From: AP-16 sp963755055
GTDB taxonomy: Bacteria; Pseudomonadota; Alphaproteobacteria; Rhizobiales; Xanthobacteraceae
DNA: 64,000 nucleotides
Reading direction: 5' to 3'
NCBI GenBank assembly: GCA_963755055.1
Contig: CAVWIS010000017.1
Location: forward strand, 196,519 to 260,518
Shown here: one piece after another, positions 10,572 through 20,229 of the stretch
Position numbering within the stretch: the first letter of the stretch is position 1
Layout of the letters: each line of letters opens with the position of its first letter
Position numbers and translations under genes: made by a program
Notes under the pieces: generated by a model
Told to the model about the DNA's origin: nothing
Database searches by the model: none
What the model saw: only the letters and a program-made list of their open reading frames with translations

Positions 10572-11094
10572 TCAGGCTCCCTCGCCGTTGACGCGGCGGA
10601 TGCCGCGCAGCGCCACGGCACGGCCGAAGATGTCCAGATAGGGGCTGTGGCGCTCCGCCGTGGCGATGAGATCGGCGACCAGCTCTCGCGGCGCCGGGCT
10701 GCGGATCGAGATCGTGTAGCGGACCTCGCCGTAGCCCGGCCGGATCCGCTCGCCCATCCCGAGCTCGCCGCGCGCGTCCAGGTCCGCCTCGACCTCGACC
10801 TCCAGCGCGTCGAGCTGCGACGCCGAGACGGGCCGCCCATCGGCTGATCCCGATCACCAGGCAGCTCGCCAGGGCGCCGCGCCCGAGCATGCCCGGCGAC
10901 GGCGCCGTGTCGGCACCGCCGATCTTGGCGGGCATGTCGGCGGCGAGGCGCCAGGGACCGTCCTCGATGTCGCAGCGCAGGCCATCGACGAGCCGGGCCG
11001 TCGTCGCGAACGTGAGAAAGCCGCGCTCCGGCTTGTGCGTCAGCGTCTCGACATTGCGTTCGAAGATTTTTTTGATCGTCCGTGAATCTGTCAC
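10572..11094 (-). pseudogene. OsmC-like protein, frameshifted
   Basis: The N-terminal part (TIKKIFERNVETLTHKPERG, then GRGALASCLVIGISRWAARLG) and a displaced C-terminal part (QLDALEVEVEADLDARGELG, GERIRPGYGEVRYTISIRS, ending RRVNGEGA) together form an OsmC/YhfA-type protein of about 174 residues. The frame breaks near 10825, where GVAAR should continue as a Q-L-D helix. A GTG start at 11094 is preferred because GGGAG precedes it by six bases; relatives start M/V-TDS. It heads the leftward operon and faces the winged-helix/TPR regulator across a 396-base divergent gap. Confidence 0.8.
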
Positions 11095-11490
11095 GTGTGT
11101 CTCCCAAGACGTCGATCGGGTCATATTGGTGTCTCGTAGGGTGGGCAAACACTACGTCGGTTCAACATGACCGGACCGTGCTCTAGCCGAACGGCGCCCG
11201 CTACGCTTGGCGGCGGCCTGGGCAAAATCCGGGGAATATTTGGGGATTCGCTGGGCCTGGCGCGCCGTGGCGCCCGAGGCAGCAGGTAAGTGTGAAGCCG
11301 ATCACAGACAGCCGGCCCATGCTCCTGTAACGACAGTGCTGGTCACGCAAAGCTGTCGGCGGGGCGCCATTTTCTGCGCTCCTAGCCCGCGTGTGCGGCG
11401 ATCTGCCTGCCAACGCGATTGCGATGTCGCCTCAGGCCAGTATGATCCGCGCGGCGTCGGCATAATCCCCAAACACCAGGGCTGCGGGAT
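11095..11490. promoter_or_regulatory. Divergent promoter region
   Basis: This 396-base gap separates the leftward OsmC/methyltransferase operon from the rightward regulator gene, so it must carry both promoters. I could not pick a convincing -35/-10 pair or operator by eye. Confidence 0.4.
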
Positions 11491-13101
11491 ATGGAGTACG
11501 CGATCGAGACACAGGTCATCGACGTCGCCCTGCGGGAGGTCCGCCGGCAGGACGCATGCGTCCCCGTGGAGCCCAAGGTGTTCGATCTGCTCCTGTACCT
11601 TGTCGAAAACCGCGCCCGCGTGGTCGGCAAGGACGAGCTGGTGAAGCGCATCTGGGACGGCCGGGCGATTTCCGACGCCGCGCTGTCGAGCTGCGTCAAG
11701 GCTGCGCGGCGTGCCTTGGGCGACGACGGACAGCAGCAGCGCTTCATCCGTACCATCCATCGTCGCGGCTTTCGCTTCGTCGGGCCGGTCGAGACCCGCG
11801 ACCGGGCGAAGCCGGATGCCGATGCCCCGGCGCGGACGACGAGGTTTGGAGCGGCCGGAGCCGACAACGGGACATCGCCGGCGGATGCGGCGGCCCACGA
11901 TCTTGACCTGGCGCTGCCGCGGCGCCCCTCGGTCGCGGTGCTGCCGATCCGGGCTCTCGGCGGCAAGGACCAGCAGGCTTTGCTCGCTGACGGCCTCACC
12001 CACGACCTGACAGTGCGGCTCGCGCGCACACGCTGGCTGTTCGTGACCGCCCGCGCAAGTGCGGCGAGGTATCAGGCATCCGCCTTCGATCCGGTCGAGA
12101 TCGGCCGGCGCCTGGGGGTGCGCTACCTCCTCGGCGGCTCGCTGATAGCAGCCCACCGGCGTCTGCGGTTGACCATCACGCTTTCCGACACCGTGCACGA
12201 CTGCGAGATCTGGGCCGAGCGCTTCGACTGCGCCATCGACGACATCTTCGCGGTTCAGGATGAGATCAGCGACCGGATCGTTGCCGTGGTCGAGTGGGAG
12301 ATCGAGCGGATGGAAAGACAGCGCGCGTTGCTGGCGCCGTTTGCCTCGCTCGATGCCTGGAGCGCCTATCACCGGGCGCGGCATCATCTCTACCGCTACA
12401 CGGCGGCGGACTGCGATCGGGCGGAGCATTATCTCGACCTTGCGGCACGGCTCGATCCGCACGCCTCGCGGGTCCTAGCCGGCCTGTCCTTCGTGCACTG
12501 GCAGCGCGCATTTCTGGAGATGGCCTCCGACCGCGAGGGCGCGATCAGGAAAGCCTTCGATTGCGCCCGCCACAGCGTGGCGCTCGACCCGCTCGATCCG
12601 CAGGGACACTGGGCGCTCGGCCGCGCCTTCGTGTTGGTCGGGGAGATCGAGCCGGCCGTGGAGCAGCTCGAAGCCGCGGTCGACCTCAATCCGAATTTTG
12701 CGCTCGGGCAGTATTCGCTCGCCTTTGGCCTCGGCTTCGGCAACGACAGCGCGCGCGGCTTCGACCACTTGGCCAAGGCGCGGCGGCTCAGCCCCTATGA
12801 CCCGATGACGTACGCGTTCCTCGCCATGCGGGCCGCCCTGCACGGCGTGCATGATGAGGCGGAGCAGGCGGCCGAATGGGCGCGCCGGGCGCTCCTGCAG
12901 CCCAACGCCCACTACCACGTCCAGGCCATCGCCGCCTGGTGCCATCAGCTGGCCGGACAGCATCAGCGGGCACAGAGTTACATCGCCCGCCTGCAGGCGA
13001 TGCGGCCCGGCTATTCCCGGGCCGACTTTTTCCGCGCCTTCCCGTTCTGTCCCGAGAAGCGTGCCCTCATCGACGCGGCGCTCGCCGAGCTCGGGGTGTA
13101 G
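11491..13101 (+). CDS. CadC-like winged-helix regulator with TPR domain
   Basis: The 536-residue protein starts with an OmpR/CadC-type winged-helix domain (residues 1-105): VEPKVFDLLLYLVENRARVV, KDELVKRIWDGRAISD and IRTIHRRGFRFVG. A middle domain (about 135-265) has SVAVLPIRALGG and GVRYLLGGSL, found in regulators and adenylate-cyclase-linked proteins of rhizobia. The last 250 residues are helical TPR-type repeats (LDPLDPQGHWALGRAFVLVG). No membrane segment is visible, so it is a soluble relative of CadC. Its position divergent from the OsmC operon suggests that it controls that operon; this is inference. Confidence 0.85.
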   Translation: MEYAIETQVIDVALREVRRQDACVPVEPKVFDLLLYLVENRARVVGKDELVKRIWDGRAISDAALSSCVKAARRALGDDGQQQRFIRTIHRRGFRFVGPVETRDRAKPDADAPARTTRFGAAGADNGTSPADAAAHDLDLALPRRPSVAVLPIRALGGKDQQALLADGLTHDLTVRLARTRWLFVTARASAARYQASAFDPVEIGRRLGVRYLLGGSLIAAHRRLRLTITLSDTVHDCEIWAERFDCAIDDIFAVQDEISDRIVAVVEWEIERMERQRALLAPFASLDAWSAYHRARHHLYRYTAADCDRAEHYLDLAARLDPHASRVLAGLSFVHWQRAFLEMASDREGAIRKAFDCARHSVALDPLDPQGHWALGRAFVLVGEIEPAVEQLEAAVDLNPNFALGQYSLAFGLGFGNDSARGFDHLAKARRLSPYDPMTYAFLAMRAALHGVHDEAEQAAEWARRALLQPNAHYHVQAIAAWCHQLAGQHQRAQSYIARLQAMRPGYSRADFFRAFPFCPEKRALIDAALAELGV

Positions 13102-13169
13102 ATGTCGCCTCGGAACCGGAAGCAAGCCGCGTCGCGAACCCAGCTCGCGCCCACCCTGGGATAGCCGCC

Positions 13170-16100
13170 ATGAACGTCGGCGAGTGGCTGCGGAGCCTTG
13201 GCCTCGGACAGTATGAGGCGGTTTTCCGCGAGAACGCGATCGACGCCGACGTCCTGCACGATCTCACGGACGATCATCTCCGCGAGTTGGGGCTTCCACT
13301 TGGCGCTCGTATCAGGCTCCTGAAAGCCATTAGTGCGCTCGATCCGCGTGCAGAAGCGATCAGTCGTTCCTCGGTAAGCGTCGCGCCTACTGGCCCGCTC
13401 GTAGACACCGCCGAACGCCGCCAGGTCACGGTGATGTTCTCCGACCTCGTCGGCTCGACCGCGCTCTCCGCCCGCATGGACCCGGAGGATCTGCGCGAGG
13501 TCATTTCAGCCTATCAGAAATGCGTAGCCGAAACTGTGCGCCGCTTCGACGGCTTCGTGGCGAGATATATGGGCGACGGTGTCCTCGCGTACTTCGGCTA
13601 TCCGCAGGCCCATGAGGATGACGCTGAACGGGCCGCGGGGGCGGGGCTGAAGCTGATCGCGGCAGTGGGCGGGCTCAAAACGCGCGCCCGGCTGCAGAGC
13701 CGTGTCGGGATTGCGACCGGGCTGGTCGTCGTCGGCGACCTGATTGGATCGGGGGAGGCGCAGGAGCACGGCATCGTTGGCGAAACGCCGAACCTTGCGG
13801 CGCGCCTTCAAGGCATTGCCGAGCCGAACACGGTGGTCATCGCTGAGAGCACGCGAAGGCTTCTCGGCAACCTCTTCGAGCTGCAGGACCTCGGGACAAC
13901 GGACCTGAAGGGCATCCCTGCACCAGTGCACGCTTGGGCGGCGGTACGGGCAAGGTTGGTGGCAAGCCGGTTCGAGGCGCTGCATGGCAGCGGCCTGACC
14001 GCTCTGGTCGGGCGGGAAGAGGAAACCGAACTGCTTCTGCGGCGCTGGTCGAGGGCAAAGAGCGGCGAGGGGCAGGTGGTGCTGCTTTCTGGCGAAGCGG
14101 GCATCGGCAAATCGCGGCTCACGGCCGAGTTGCTGGAAAGCGTTGCTCCCGAGCCGCACATTCGACTGCGTTACGTCTGTTCGCCGCAGCATACCGATAG
14201 CGCGCTCTATCCGATCATTAGCCAGTTGATGCGTGCCGCTGGATTGGAAGATGATGACAGCCCGCAAGCTAAATTGGACAAGCTCGATGGGCTGCTGGCG
14301 CAAAGCTCGGCGTCGCCCGAGGATGCGTCCCTAGCTGCCGAGTTGCTGTCGCTGCCCAACGATGGACGCTATCCTCCGGTTGAAGTTGAGCCGGAGCTCC
14401 GTCGTCAGAAAACGCTGCAAGCTCTTTGTTCGCAGTTCGAGTCGCTTGCGCGGATCCGTCCCGTGCTGATGATTTTCGAAGATGCGCATTGGACCGATCC
14501 AACCAGCCTCGAATTGTTCGCCCGGGTGGTAGATCTGGCCGTGAGCCACCGGCTCTTGATACTTGTTACTTTCAGGCCGGAATTCAGCCCGCCCTGGATC
14601 GGACGGCCACACGTGACTGCACTGACGCTCAATCGGCTAGCGCGGCGCGATATCGATTCCCTCATTGAGGGAGTCGTCGGCAATCGATTGCTGCCCGCGG
14701 GCATCCGCCAGGACATCATCGACCGCACCGACGGCATACCACTGTTCGTCGAGGAAATGACCAAGGCGGTGCTGGATGCGGAGGGTGAAAGTGAAGCGCA
14801 GCGGGCCGTCGCAGGGGAACCAACGTCTCTCGTCGCGGTTCCGGCAAGCCTGCAGGCTTCGCTGATGTCGCGGCTCGATCGGCTCGGCCCAGCGAAAGAC
14901 CTAGCCCAGGTCGGCGCGGCGATCGGCCGGGAATTTTCCCACATGTTGCTGGCTGCGGTCGTGCGAAAGCCGGAGCCAGAATTGAACTCCGACCTCGATC
15001 GACTCATTGCGGCAGGTTTGCTGTTTCGACAGGGCACTCCGCCGCATGCGAGCTACCTGTTCAAGCATGCGCTGGTGCAGGACGCAGCCTACAGTACGCT
15101 GCTGCGGGAGCCGAGGCGCGTGCTGCATGCGCGTATCGCCGAAATCCTCGAAAGTCAGTTCGCAGAGATCGCCGAGAGCCAGCCCGAGCTGCTGGCGCGT
15201 CACTACACAAAGGCCGACCTGATCGAGAGGTCAGCGCGCCTGTGGGGCAAGGCAGGACAGCGGTCACAGGAGCGCTCGGCGCTCGTCGAAGCCGCAGAAC
15301 AACTTAGCCAAGCCCTAGCGCAAATCGCAACCTTGCCCAGCACGCCCGACCTGCGGCGCGAGCAGATCATTTTACAAGTCGCGCTCTTGAACACGCTCAT
15401 GCATGTCAAAGGGTATGGCGCGCACGAAACCAAGGCTGCCGTGGCTCAGGTCAGGGCGCTGATCGAGCAAGCGGAACGGCTCGGAGAATCTCCCGATGAC
15501 CCTTCGTTGCTGCTCTCAGCTCTCTTTGGCCAGTGGATCGTCAATTTCATAAGCTTTAACGGTGACGTCGCGCGAGAGCTCGCGGCGCGTTTTCTGGCGT
15601 TTGGCGAGAAGGAGGGGACAGCGGTGCCGCTCATCGTTGGACACCGCACCATGGCGAGCACTCTAGCGTTTATGGGGGACCTCATTGAGGCTCGAGCGCA
15701 CTACAATGAAGCGCTCGCCCTTTACCGTCCCGCCGAGCACCGGCGATTGATAACGCGATTTGGTCAGGACCTCCGGGTGACGTGCTTGGCCTTTCGTTCA
15801 ATGGCCTTGTGGGTGCTCGGTTATCCTGAGGCTGCGCTCAAAGATGCAGACTGCGCGCTAATGGAAGCGCGCCAGATTGAACATGCTGCCACTTTGATGT
15901 TTACGCTGAATTTCCCGATTCTTATTAATACCTACTGCGGGAATTACGACGCGGCAAGCGAGCTTCTCAAAGAACTTGTCGTCTTGGCGGAGGAGAAAGG
16001 TGCCCCGTTCCGAAAGGCGGAAGGGGTGTTACGGCGGGGGTATGTCCTAACCCTTACGGGGGAAGCCGCGAAAGCAGTCGAGATGGTCACGTCCGGTATT

Positions 16101-16553
16101 GCTTTATGGCGGTCGGCCGGATCGACAATATTTACGCCGGAGCACGAGTTCATGTTGGCAATCGCCCATGCAGATTCGGGCCAATTCGATGATGCCTGGC
16201 GCTGCATCGGCAAGGCAATGACGGCGATGCAAGCAACCAACGAAAGGTGGTGCGAGGCTGAGGCTAACCGCGTTGCCGGTGAAATCGCGCTCAAGTCGCC
16301 AGAGCGGGACGTGGCGAAAGCGCAAGCGTATTTCGAGCATTCCCTGACCATTGCGCGAGCACAGCGGGCAAAGTCGTGGGAATTGCGTGCGGCCATGAGC
16401 ATGGCGCGGCTTTGGCGCGATCAGGGCAAGCGGGATGAGGCGCGCGATCTTCTCGCTCCGATCTATAGCTGGTTCACCGAGGGCTTCGACACGCTCGATC
16501 TGAAGGAGGCCAAGACGCTACTCGATACGCTGCGTCATGAGACCATCCAATGA
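13170..16553 (+). CDS. SAM domain-adenylate/guanylate cyclase-AAA ATPase-TPR protein
   Basis: The 1127-residue protein has an N-terminal sterile-alpha-motif domain (VGEWLRSLGLGQYEAVF), a class III nucleotidyl cyclase domain at about residues 86-260 with metal-binding MFSDLVGSTALS and YMGDGVLAYFGYP, and then an ATPase module with Walker A GEAGIGKS near 308 and Walker B LMIFEDAHW near 433. The C-terminal 500 residues are TPR-like. This architecture is common in rhizobia, where dozens of paralogues may occur. It would make cAMP or cGMP in response to an unknown cue. ATG at 13170 is chosen because the SAM domain begins there; the open frame upstream is a shadow of the preceding regulator. Confidence 0.9.
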   Translation: MNVGEWLRSLGLGQYEAVFRENAIDADVLHDLTDDHLRELGLPLGARIRLLKAISALDPRAEAISRSSVSVAPTGPLVDTAERRQVTVMFSDLVGSTALSARMDPEDLREVISAYQKCVAETVRRFDGFVARYMGDGVLAYFGYPQAHEDDAERAAGAGLKLIAAVGGLKTRARLQSRVGIATGLVVVGDLIGSGEAQEHGIVGETPNLAARLQGIAEPNTVVIAESTRRLLGNLFELQDLGTTDLKGIPAPVHAWAAVRARLVASRFEALHGSGLTALVGREEETELLLRRWSRAKSGEGQVVLLSGEAGIGKSRLTAELLESVAPEPHIRLRYVCSPQHTDSALYPIISQLMRAAGLEDDDSPQAKLDKLDGLLAQSSASPEDASLAAELLSLPNDGRYPPVEVEPELRRQKTLQALCSQFESLARIRPVLMIFEDAHWTDPTSLELFARVVDLAVSHRLLILVTFRPEFSPPWIGRPHVTALTLNRLARRDIDSLIEGVVGNRLLPAGIRQDIIDRTDGIPLFVEEMTKAVLDAEGESEAQRAVAGEPTSLVAVPASLQASLMSRLDRLGPAKDLAQVGAAIGREFSHMLLAAVVRKPEPELNSDLDRLIAAGLLFRQGTPPHASYLFKHALVQDAAYSTLLREPRRVLHARIAEILESQFAEIAESQPELLARHYTKADLIERSARLWGKAGQRSQERSALVEAAEQLSQALAQIATLPSTPDLRREQIILQVALLNTLMHVKGYGAHETKAAVAQVRALIEQAERLGESPDDPSLLLSALFGQWIVNFISFNGDVARELAARFLAFGEKEGTAVPLIVGHRTMASTLAFMGDLIEARAHYNEALALYRPAEHRRLITRFGQDLRVTCLAFRSMALWVLGYPEAALKDADCALMEARQIEHAATLMFTLNFPILINTYCGNYDAASELLKELVVLAEEKGAPFRKAEGVLRRGYVLTLTGEAAKAVEMVTSGIALWRSAGSTIFTPEHEFMLAIAHADSGQFDDAWRCIGKAMTAMQATNERWCEAEANRVAGEIALKSPERDVAKAQAYFEHSLTIARAQRAKSWELRAAMSMARLWRDQGKRDEARDLLAPIYSWFTEGFDTLDLKEAKTLLDTLRHETIQ

Positions 16554-16759
16554 CCCGGCGCGAGTTCCGGAAATGGCACAAGGCCGACCCCACCCGGTTG
16601 GCCCGACACGGGTCGGTCACTGGGGTACAGCGGCCCCGTGCGAGACGGACCATCAACATGGCCGGCGCTCCCGCTTTTGACCCCGAGCGGACCCAGCCTG
16701 CTCGGTCCAATGGTGCGCCAAGACATGGCGTGGAATTGCCGCCGTCTCCGCAGGCCGCG
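16554..16759. other. Intergenic stretch with a possible dispersed-repeat fragment
   Basis: No gene is seen. The segment near 16666-16692 (CCGCTTTTGACCCCGAGCGG) resembles the core of a short dispersed repeat that I recall from rhizobial intergenic regions. A search against those genomes would be needed to confirm it. Confidence 0.25.
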
Positions 16760-18179
16760 TTATAACGCCTTGCTGGCCGCCTGCCGCTGCAACCAGCGCT
16801 GCACGCGCGTGTCCTCGCAGACGGCGACGTTGAACCGCATCCATGGCGAGCGCTCGAGATGCGGACGAAACACGCCGCCCGGCGCGAGCATGATGCCGTC
16901 GCGCTGCGCAGCTTCGGCAAATGCGAGCGAGTCCTCTACATGCGGGAAGCGCGCCCAGACGAACATGCCGTCCGACGGGCTCCACGAACAGCTCCAGTCC
17001 CATGCACTCGAAGGCGCGCACCACATTGAGCCGCGCTTCGCCGAGCCGCTCGTGCAGACGCGACAGATATTTGCGGTAGTGGCCGTCCACCAGCATCAGG
17101 TAGACGAGCCGCTCGGTGAATTGCGAGGTGGTGATGCTGGTCAGCATCTTGATGTCGGCGAGTTCGTTGGCGATGTCCTGCGTACAGGCGACGAAACCGA
17201 CGCGCAGGCTGCCTGACAGCGTCTTGGAAAAGCTGCGCGCATAAATCACGCGGTTGAGCTGGTCGAGCGTCGCGAGCCGCGGCGTGGTCTTCACCTGCAG
17301 ATCGCAGAAGATGTCATCCTCCACGACAGTGAAATTGTGGCGCTCGGCGGCCTGCAACACCTTGAACGCCACATGCGGGCTCATGTCGGTTCCCGTCGGG
17401 TTCTGCATCACCGACTGGGTAAAATAGACCTTCGGTCGGTGCGCCGTGGCCAGCCGTTCGAGGACGGTGACGTCCGGTCCGTCGGGATTGCGCGGCACCG
17501 CGAGCATCTCGACCCCCTGCAGGCGCAGATTGCCGAACATGTTGTAGTAGCCGGGATCGTCGACCAGCGCCGCGTCGCCCGGCTTGAGCAGATATCGGAT
17601 GACGAGCTCGAGCGCGTGGCTGGTGCCCTGCGTCAGCAGGATCTGGCCCGGATGAGCCGTGATGCCGAGCCCGGCCAGCATCAGCGCGAGATGGTCGCGC
17701 AGCGGCAGATAACCGAACGGGTGCCCATATTCGAGCAGATAGGCGCCGTTCTTGCGCGCCAGCACGTTGAGGCTTTGGCGGATGCCGGCTTCGTCGAGCC
17801 ACGAATTCGGGAGCCACGCGCCGCCTGCAAGGATCGTGTTCTCGTCGGCCTCCAGCAGTCGGCGGATGAGCCAGACCAGCTGCTCGTTGCGCTTGTGGTT
17901 GTCGGACGGTGCGGGATGCGCCGCCTCCGCCTGCCCGGGCGCTGCCGCCGTGTAGAAGCCGGCACCCCGGCGCGACTGCAGATAACCCATGGCAACCAGA
18001 CGGTCGTAGGCCTCGACCACCGTGAAACGGCTGACATTGTGGGCCTCGGCGAAGTTGCGGATCGACGGCAGCTTGGTGCCCGGCCGCAGATGCCGATCGT
18101 CGATCTGTCGCTTGACGCCCGCGACGATCTGGTCGGTGAGGGGCTGGTCGCTGTTCGGGCTGATGGTGAGGGAGAGCAT
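16760..18179 (-). pseudogene. MocR-type regulator (GntR HTH plus aminotransferase domain), frameshifted
   Basis: The N-terminal GntR winged helix (PLTDQIVAGVKRQID, GTKLPSIRNFAEAHNVSR, TVVEAYDRLVAMGYL) is followed by a fold-type I aminotransferase domain with LTQGTSHALELVIRYLL and the PLP-lysine segment YARSFSKTLSGSLRVGFV. A one-base shift near 16975 separates the last 80 residues (DGMFVWARFPHVEDSLAF, ending QRQAASKAL). ATG at 18179 has GGAGG upstream. MocR regulators usually control the divergent gene; here that is the tautomerase-hydrolase pair, and a palindrome lies in the shared gap. The ligand is probably an amino acid or PLP-linked amine. Confidence 0.9.
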
Positions 18180-18238
18180 GCCGATTTCCCGCCTCCGTGA
18201 ATTGGCCCGGTTGCCGGACCAGTACAGTTACGTCGGCT

Positions 18239-18253
18239 GACAGTGAAACTGTC
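18239..18253. promoter_or_regulatory. Palindromic candidate operator for the MocR regulator
   Basis: GACAGTGAAACTGTC is a perfect six-base inverted repeat around GAA, in the 192-base gap between the divergent MocR gene and tautomerase gene. A half-site ACAGTT also occurs at 18224-18229. MocR proteins act from such gaps; the assignment is by position only. Confidence 0.45.
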
Positions 18254-18371
18254 TATTACTGTGCGCGCAAGTGTTCGGCATTGTGGCGCGCGTGTCAAGC
18301 AGGGAGACCGAGCGACAGGCTCCATCTCGCTGTCCACCGACAGCACCCCTCGGAAAAAACGGGAGAATTCA

Positions 18372-18596
18372 ATGCCTCTCATTCAGGTTCGCGTCATCAA
18401 GGACGTATTCAGCAAGGAGCAGAAGCATCAGATCATCAGCAGGCTGACCGATGCGATGGTCTCGATCGAAGGTGAGAGCATGCGCGGCGTCACTTGGTGC
18501 GTGGTCGAGGAGGTGGAAAGCGGCGACTGGGGAATCGGCGGCAACGCGCTGACCACCGCCGATGTCCACGCCCTGGCGCGCGGAAAAGCTGCCTGA
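18372..18596 (+). CDS. 4-oxalocrotonate tautomerase family protein
   Basis: The 74-residue protein starts MPLIQVRVIKDVFSKEQKHQ, so removal of Met exposes the catalytic N-terminal Pro typical of this superfamily. The helix QIISRLTDAMVSIEGESM and strand GVTWCVVEEVESGDWGIGG complete the beta-alpha-beta unit. GGGAGA precedes the ATG. It is divergent from the MocR regulator and followed by an alpha/beta hydrolase, a pairing that suggests catabolism of an aromatic or dienelactone-type compound. A degenerate second copy lies at 19640-19727. Confidence 0.9.
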   Translation: MPLIQVRVIKDVFSKEQKHQIISRLTDAMVSIEGESMRGVTWCVVEEVESGDWGIGGNALTTADVHALARGKAA

Positions 18597-18618
18597 CGGC
18601 GCGACGCGAGCGCGGTCG

Positions 18619-18643
18619 CGCCCGGACCATCCTGGTTCGGGCG
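18619..18643 (+). terminator. Possible terminator after the tautomerase gene
   Basis: CGCCCGGACC and GGTTCGGGCG pair across a five-base loop with one G-T wobble, about 20 bases after the stop codon. There is no T-tract, so termination would be weak or the hairpin has another role. Confidence 0.4.
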
Positions 18644-18711
18644 CTTGTCAGCGATTCGCGTGACCAGGGACCCATTGTGGAGATCGCAAGGGTCGTAATG
18701 CGGAGACAGCG

Positions 18712-19551
18712 ATGAACAAATTGCCAACGATCAAGGCAGACTTTCTTGAGGCCGGATCCGGCCCCGCGGTCATGCTTGTGCATTCCAGCGTGTCGGGAGC
18801 TCGGCAATGGCGCCGTCTGATGGACGACCTGAAAGACGACTTTCATGTCCGCGCAGTGAATTTGTATGGCTACGGCAAGACACCGCCTTGGTCGAGCGAC
18901 GCGTCGCAGACCCTTGATGATCAGGCGCGTCTGGTGGAAACCGCGCTGCCGACGAACGCGGACAATGTTTGCGTGGTCGGCCACTCCTTCGGCGGGTCGG
19001 TCGCCATGAAGTTGGCCGCGCGGCTGGCTGGCCGAGTCAGCAGGTTGGTCCTGCTGGAGACGAATCCATTTTATCTCCTCGAGCAATCTGGCCGAGCCGA
19101 CGCATTCGCCGAGGCCATGGACTTGCGCAATTGGGTCAAGAAGTTCGGCTGGATGGGCGAGTGGGCGACGGTGGCCGAGCAATTCGCCGACTATTGGGGT
19201 GGCGCAGGGTCATGGCAGAACATGCCGGCGGAACGGCGCCACGCATTTGCGGAAGCGATGAAGCCAAATTATTTCGAATGGGACGCGGTGATGGAGGAAA
19301 CCACACCTGCGGAACAATGGGCGCGCCTCCTGCCCCGTTCTACTCTTCTCGTCAGCGATCCGAACACGGTGCTTCCCATCCGCGAAATCACGGCGATTCT
19401 GCGCCGGTCCTGCCCGATGTGGACGCACCAGGAGATTGCGGGCGGCCGCCACATGGCGCCGCTGACGCGTCCAGATCTCATCAACCCACTTGTGAGGTCG
19501 TTTCTGCAATCGCAGCTTGGCCACGATAGGGTCCAGCTGATGCATGCGTGA
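18712..19551 (+). CDS. Alpha/beta hydrolase
   Basis: The 279-residue protein has the alpha/beta hydrolase fold. The oxyanion segment is VMLVHSSVSGARQW, the nucleophile elbow is GHSFGG (Ser), the acid is probably Asp in LVSDPNTV, and the base is His in GGRHMAPLTRP. No signal peptide is present, so it acts in the cytoplasm. It lies 115 bases after the tautomerase on the same strand and probably shares its pathway, for example hydrolysis of a ring-cleavage product or ester. The substrate cannot be named from sequence. Confidence 0.85.
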   Translation: MNKLPTIKADFLEAGSGPAVMLVHSSVSGARQWRRLMDDLKDDFHVRAVNLYGYGKTPPWSSDASQTLDDQARLVETALPTNADNVCVVGHSFGGSVAMKLAARLAGRVSRLVLLETNPFYLLEQSGRADAFAEAMDLRNWVKKFGWMGEWATVAEQFADYWGGAGSWQNMPAERRHAFAEAMKPNYFEWDAVMEETTPAEQWARLLPRSTLLVSDPNTVLPIREITAILRRSCPMWTHQEIAGGRHMAPLTRPDLINPLVRSFLQSQLGHDRVQLMHA

Positions 19552-19639
19552 GAATGACAGCTCCGACAACACGCTTGGAACATAGAGAAACCATGGGCCG
19601 CTTCGGGCCCCGACATCAACCCAGCACAGGAGGAATCCA

Positions 19640-19727
19640 ATGTCGCTCACTCAGGATCGCGCGGAAGCAACGTATCGTCAGCAAGCCGACCGACGCGATG
19701 AACTCGATCAAAGGACAGATGGAGAGC
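19640..19727 (+). pseudogene. Degenerate tautomerase gene fragment
   Basis: The DNA resembles the start of the tautomerase at 18372: ATGTCGCTCACTCAGG against ATGCCTCTCATTCAGG, and a downstream segment encodes KQRIVSKPTDAMNSIKG in a shifted frame, matching KHQIISRLTDAMVSIEG. About 20 bases between the two parts are missing. The remnant sits just upstream of the membrane protein at 19733 and may form its leader. Confidence 0.6.
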
Positions 19728-19732
19728 GGAAA

Positions 19733-20119
19733 ATGCCGGATGCAAATCGCCGGCTTTTTCTTCGGATCGCGCTGGTCGTCTTCGGCCTGACTTTCATCTT
19801 CGGCATCTATGGGGGGGGTATCGTCTGGCCGTCCGGCTGGGCGTGGGGGCAAGGACACTCGCACTATCTCATGATGATCATCGGTGTCTATGCGACGCTG
19901 GGCGTGTTCTTGATCATCGCATCGCGAAATCCCGAGGCGCACCGGAGTCTCATCTGGTTCACGGTCTGGTCGAGCGTGGTGCACGCAGGGATCATGGCGG
20001 CTCAGTCCTTCAGCGACGCAGCGGAACGCGGTCATTTGCTGGGAGATGTGCCCGCGCTCTTGCTCGCAGCGATCATCCTTGCAGTATTGATGCCACGCGC
20101 CGCGCAAGCCCAGCAATAA
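19733..20119 (+). CDS. Four-helix membrane protein of unknown function
   Basis: The 128-residue product has four hydrophobic segments (RIALVVFGLTFIFGIYGG, YLMMIIGVYATLGVFLIIA, SLIWFTVWSSVVHAGIMAA, VPALLLAAIILAVLM) and a GHSHY motif after the first helix. It resembles the small DUF6632-type membrane proteins; that assignment is from memory. ATG at 19733 follows GGAGAGCGG and is preferred over an earlier in-frame start at 19640, which lies in the tautomerase remnant. Confidence 0.65.
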   Translation: MPDANRRLFLRIALVVFGLTFIFGIYGGGIVWPSGWAWGQGHSHYLMMIIGVYATLGVFLIIASRNPEAHRSLIWFTVWSSVVHAGIMAAQSFSDAAERGHLLGDVPALLLAAIILAVLMPRAAQAQQ

Positions 20120-20229
20120 AATTGGTTGGGGATTGGAAACGCCTCACCGGAGGACCGTACCCATGTCGACTGCCGCCGCCGGCTTTACGCGATCTCGATC
20201 CGGCATCACACCCTGGAGGGTTATAATCC

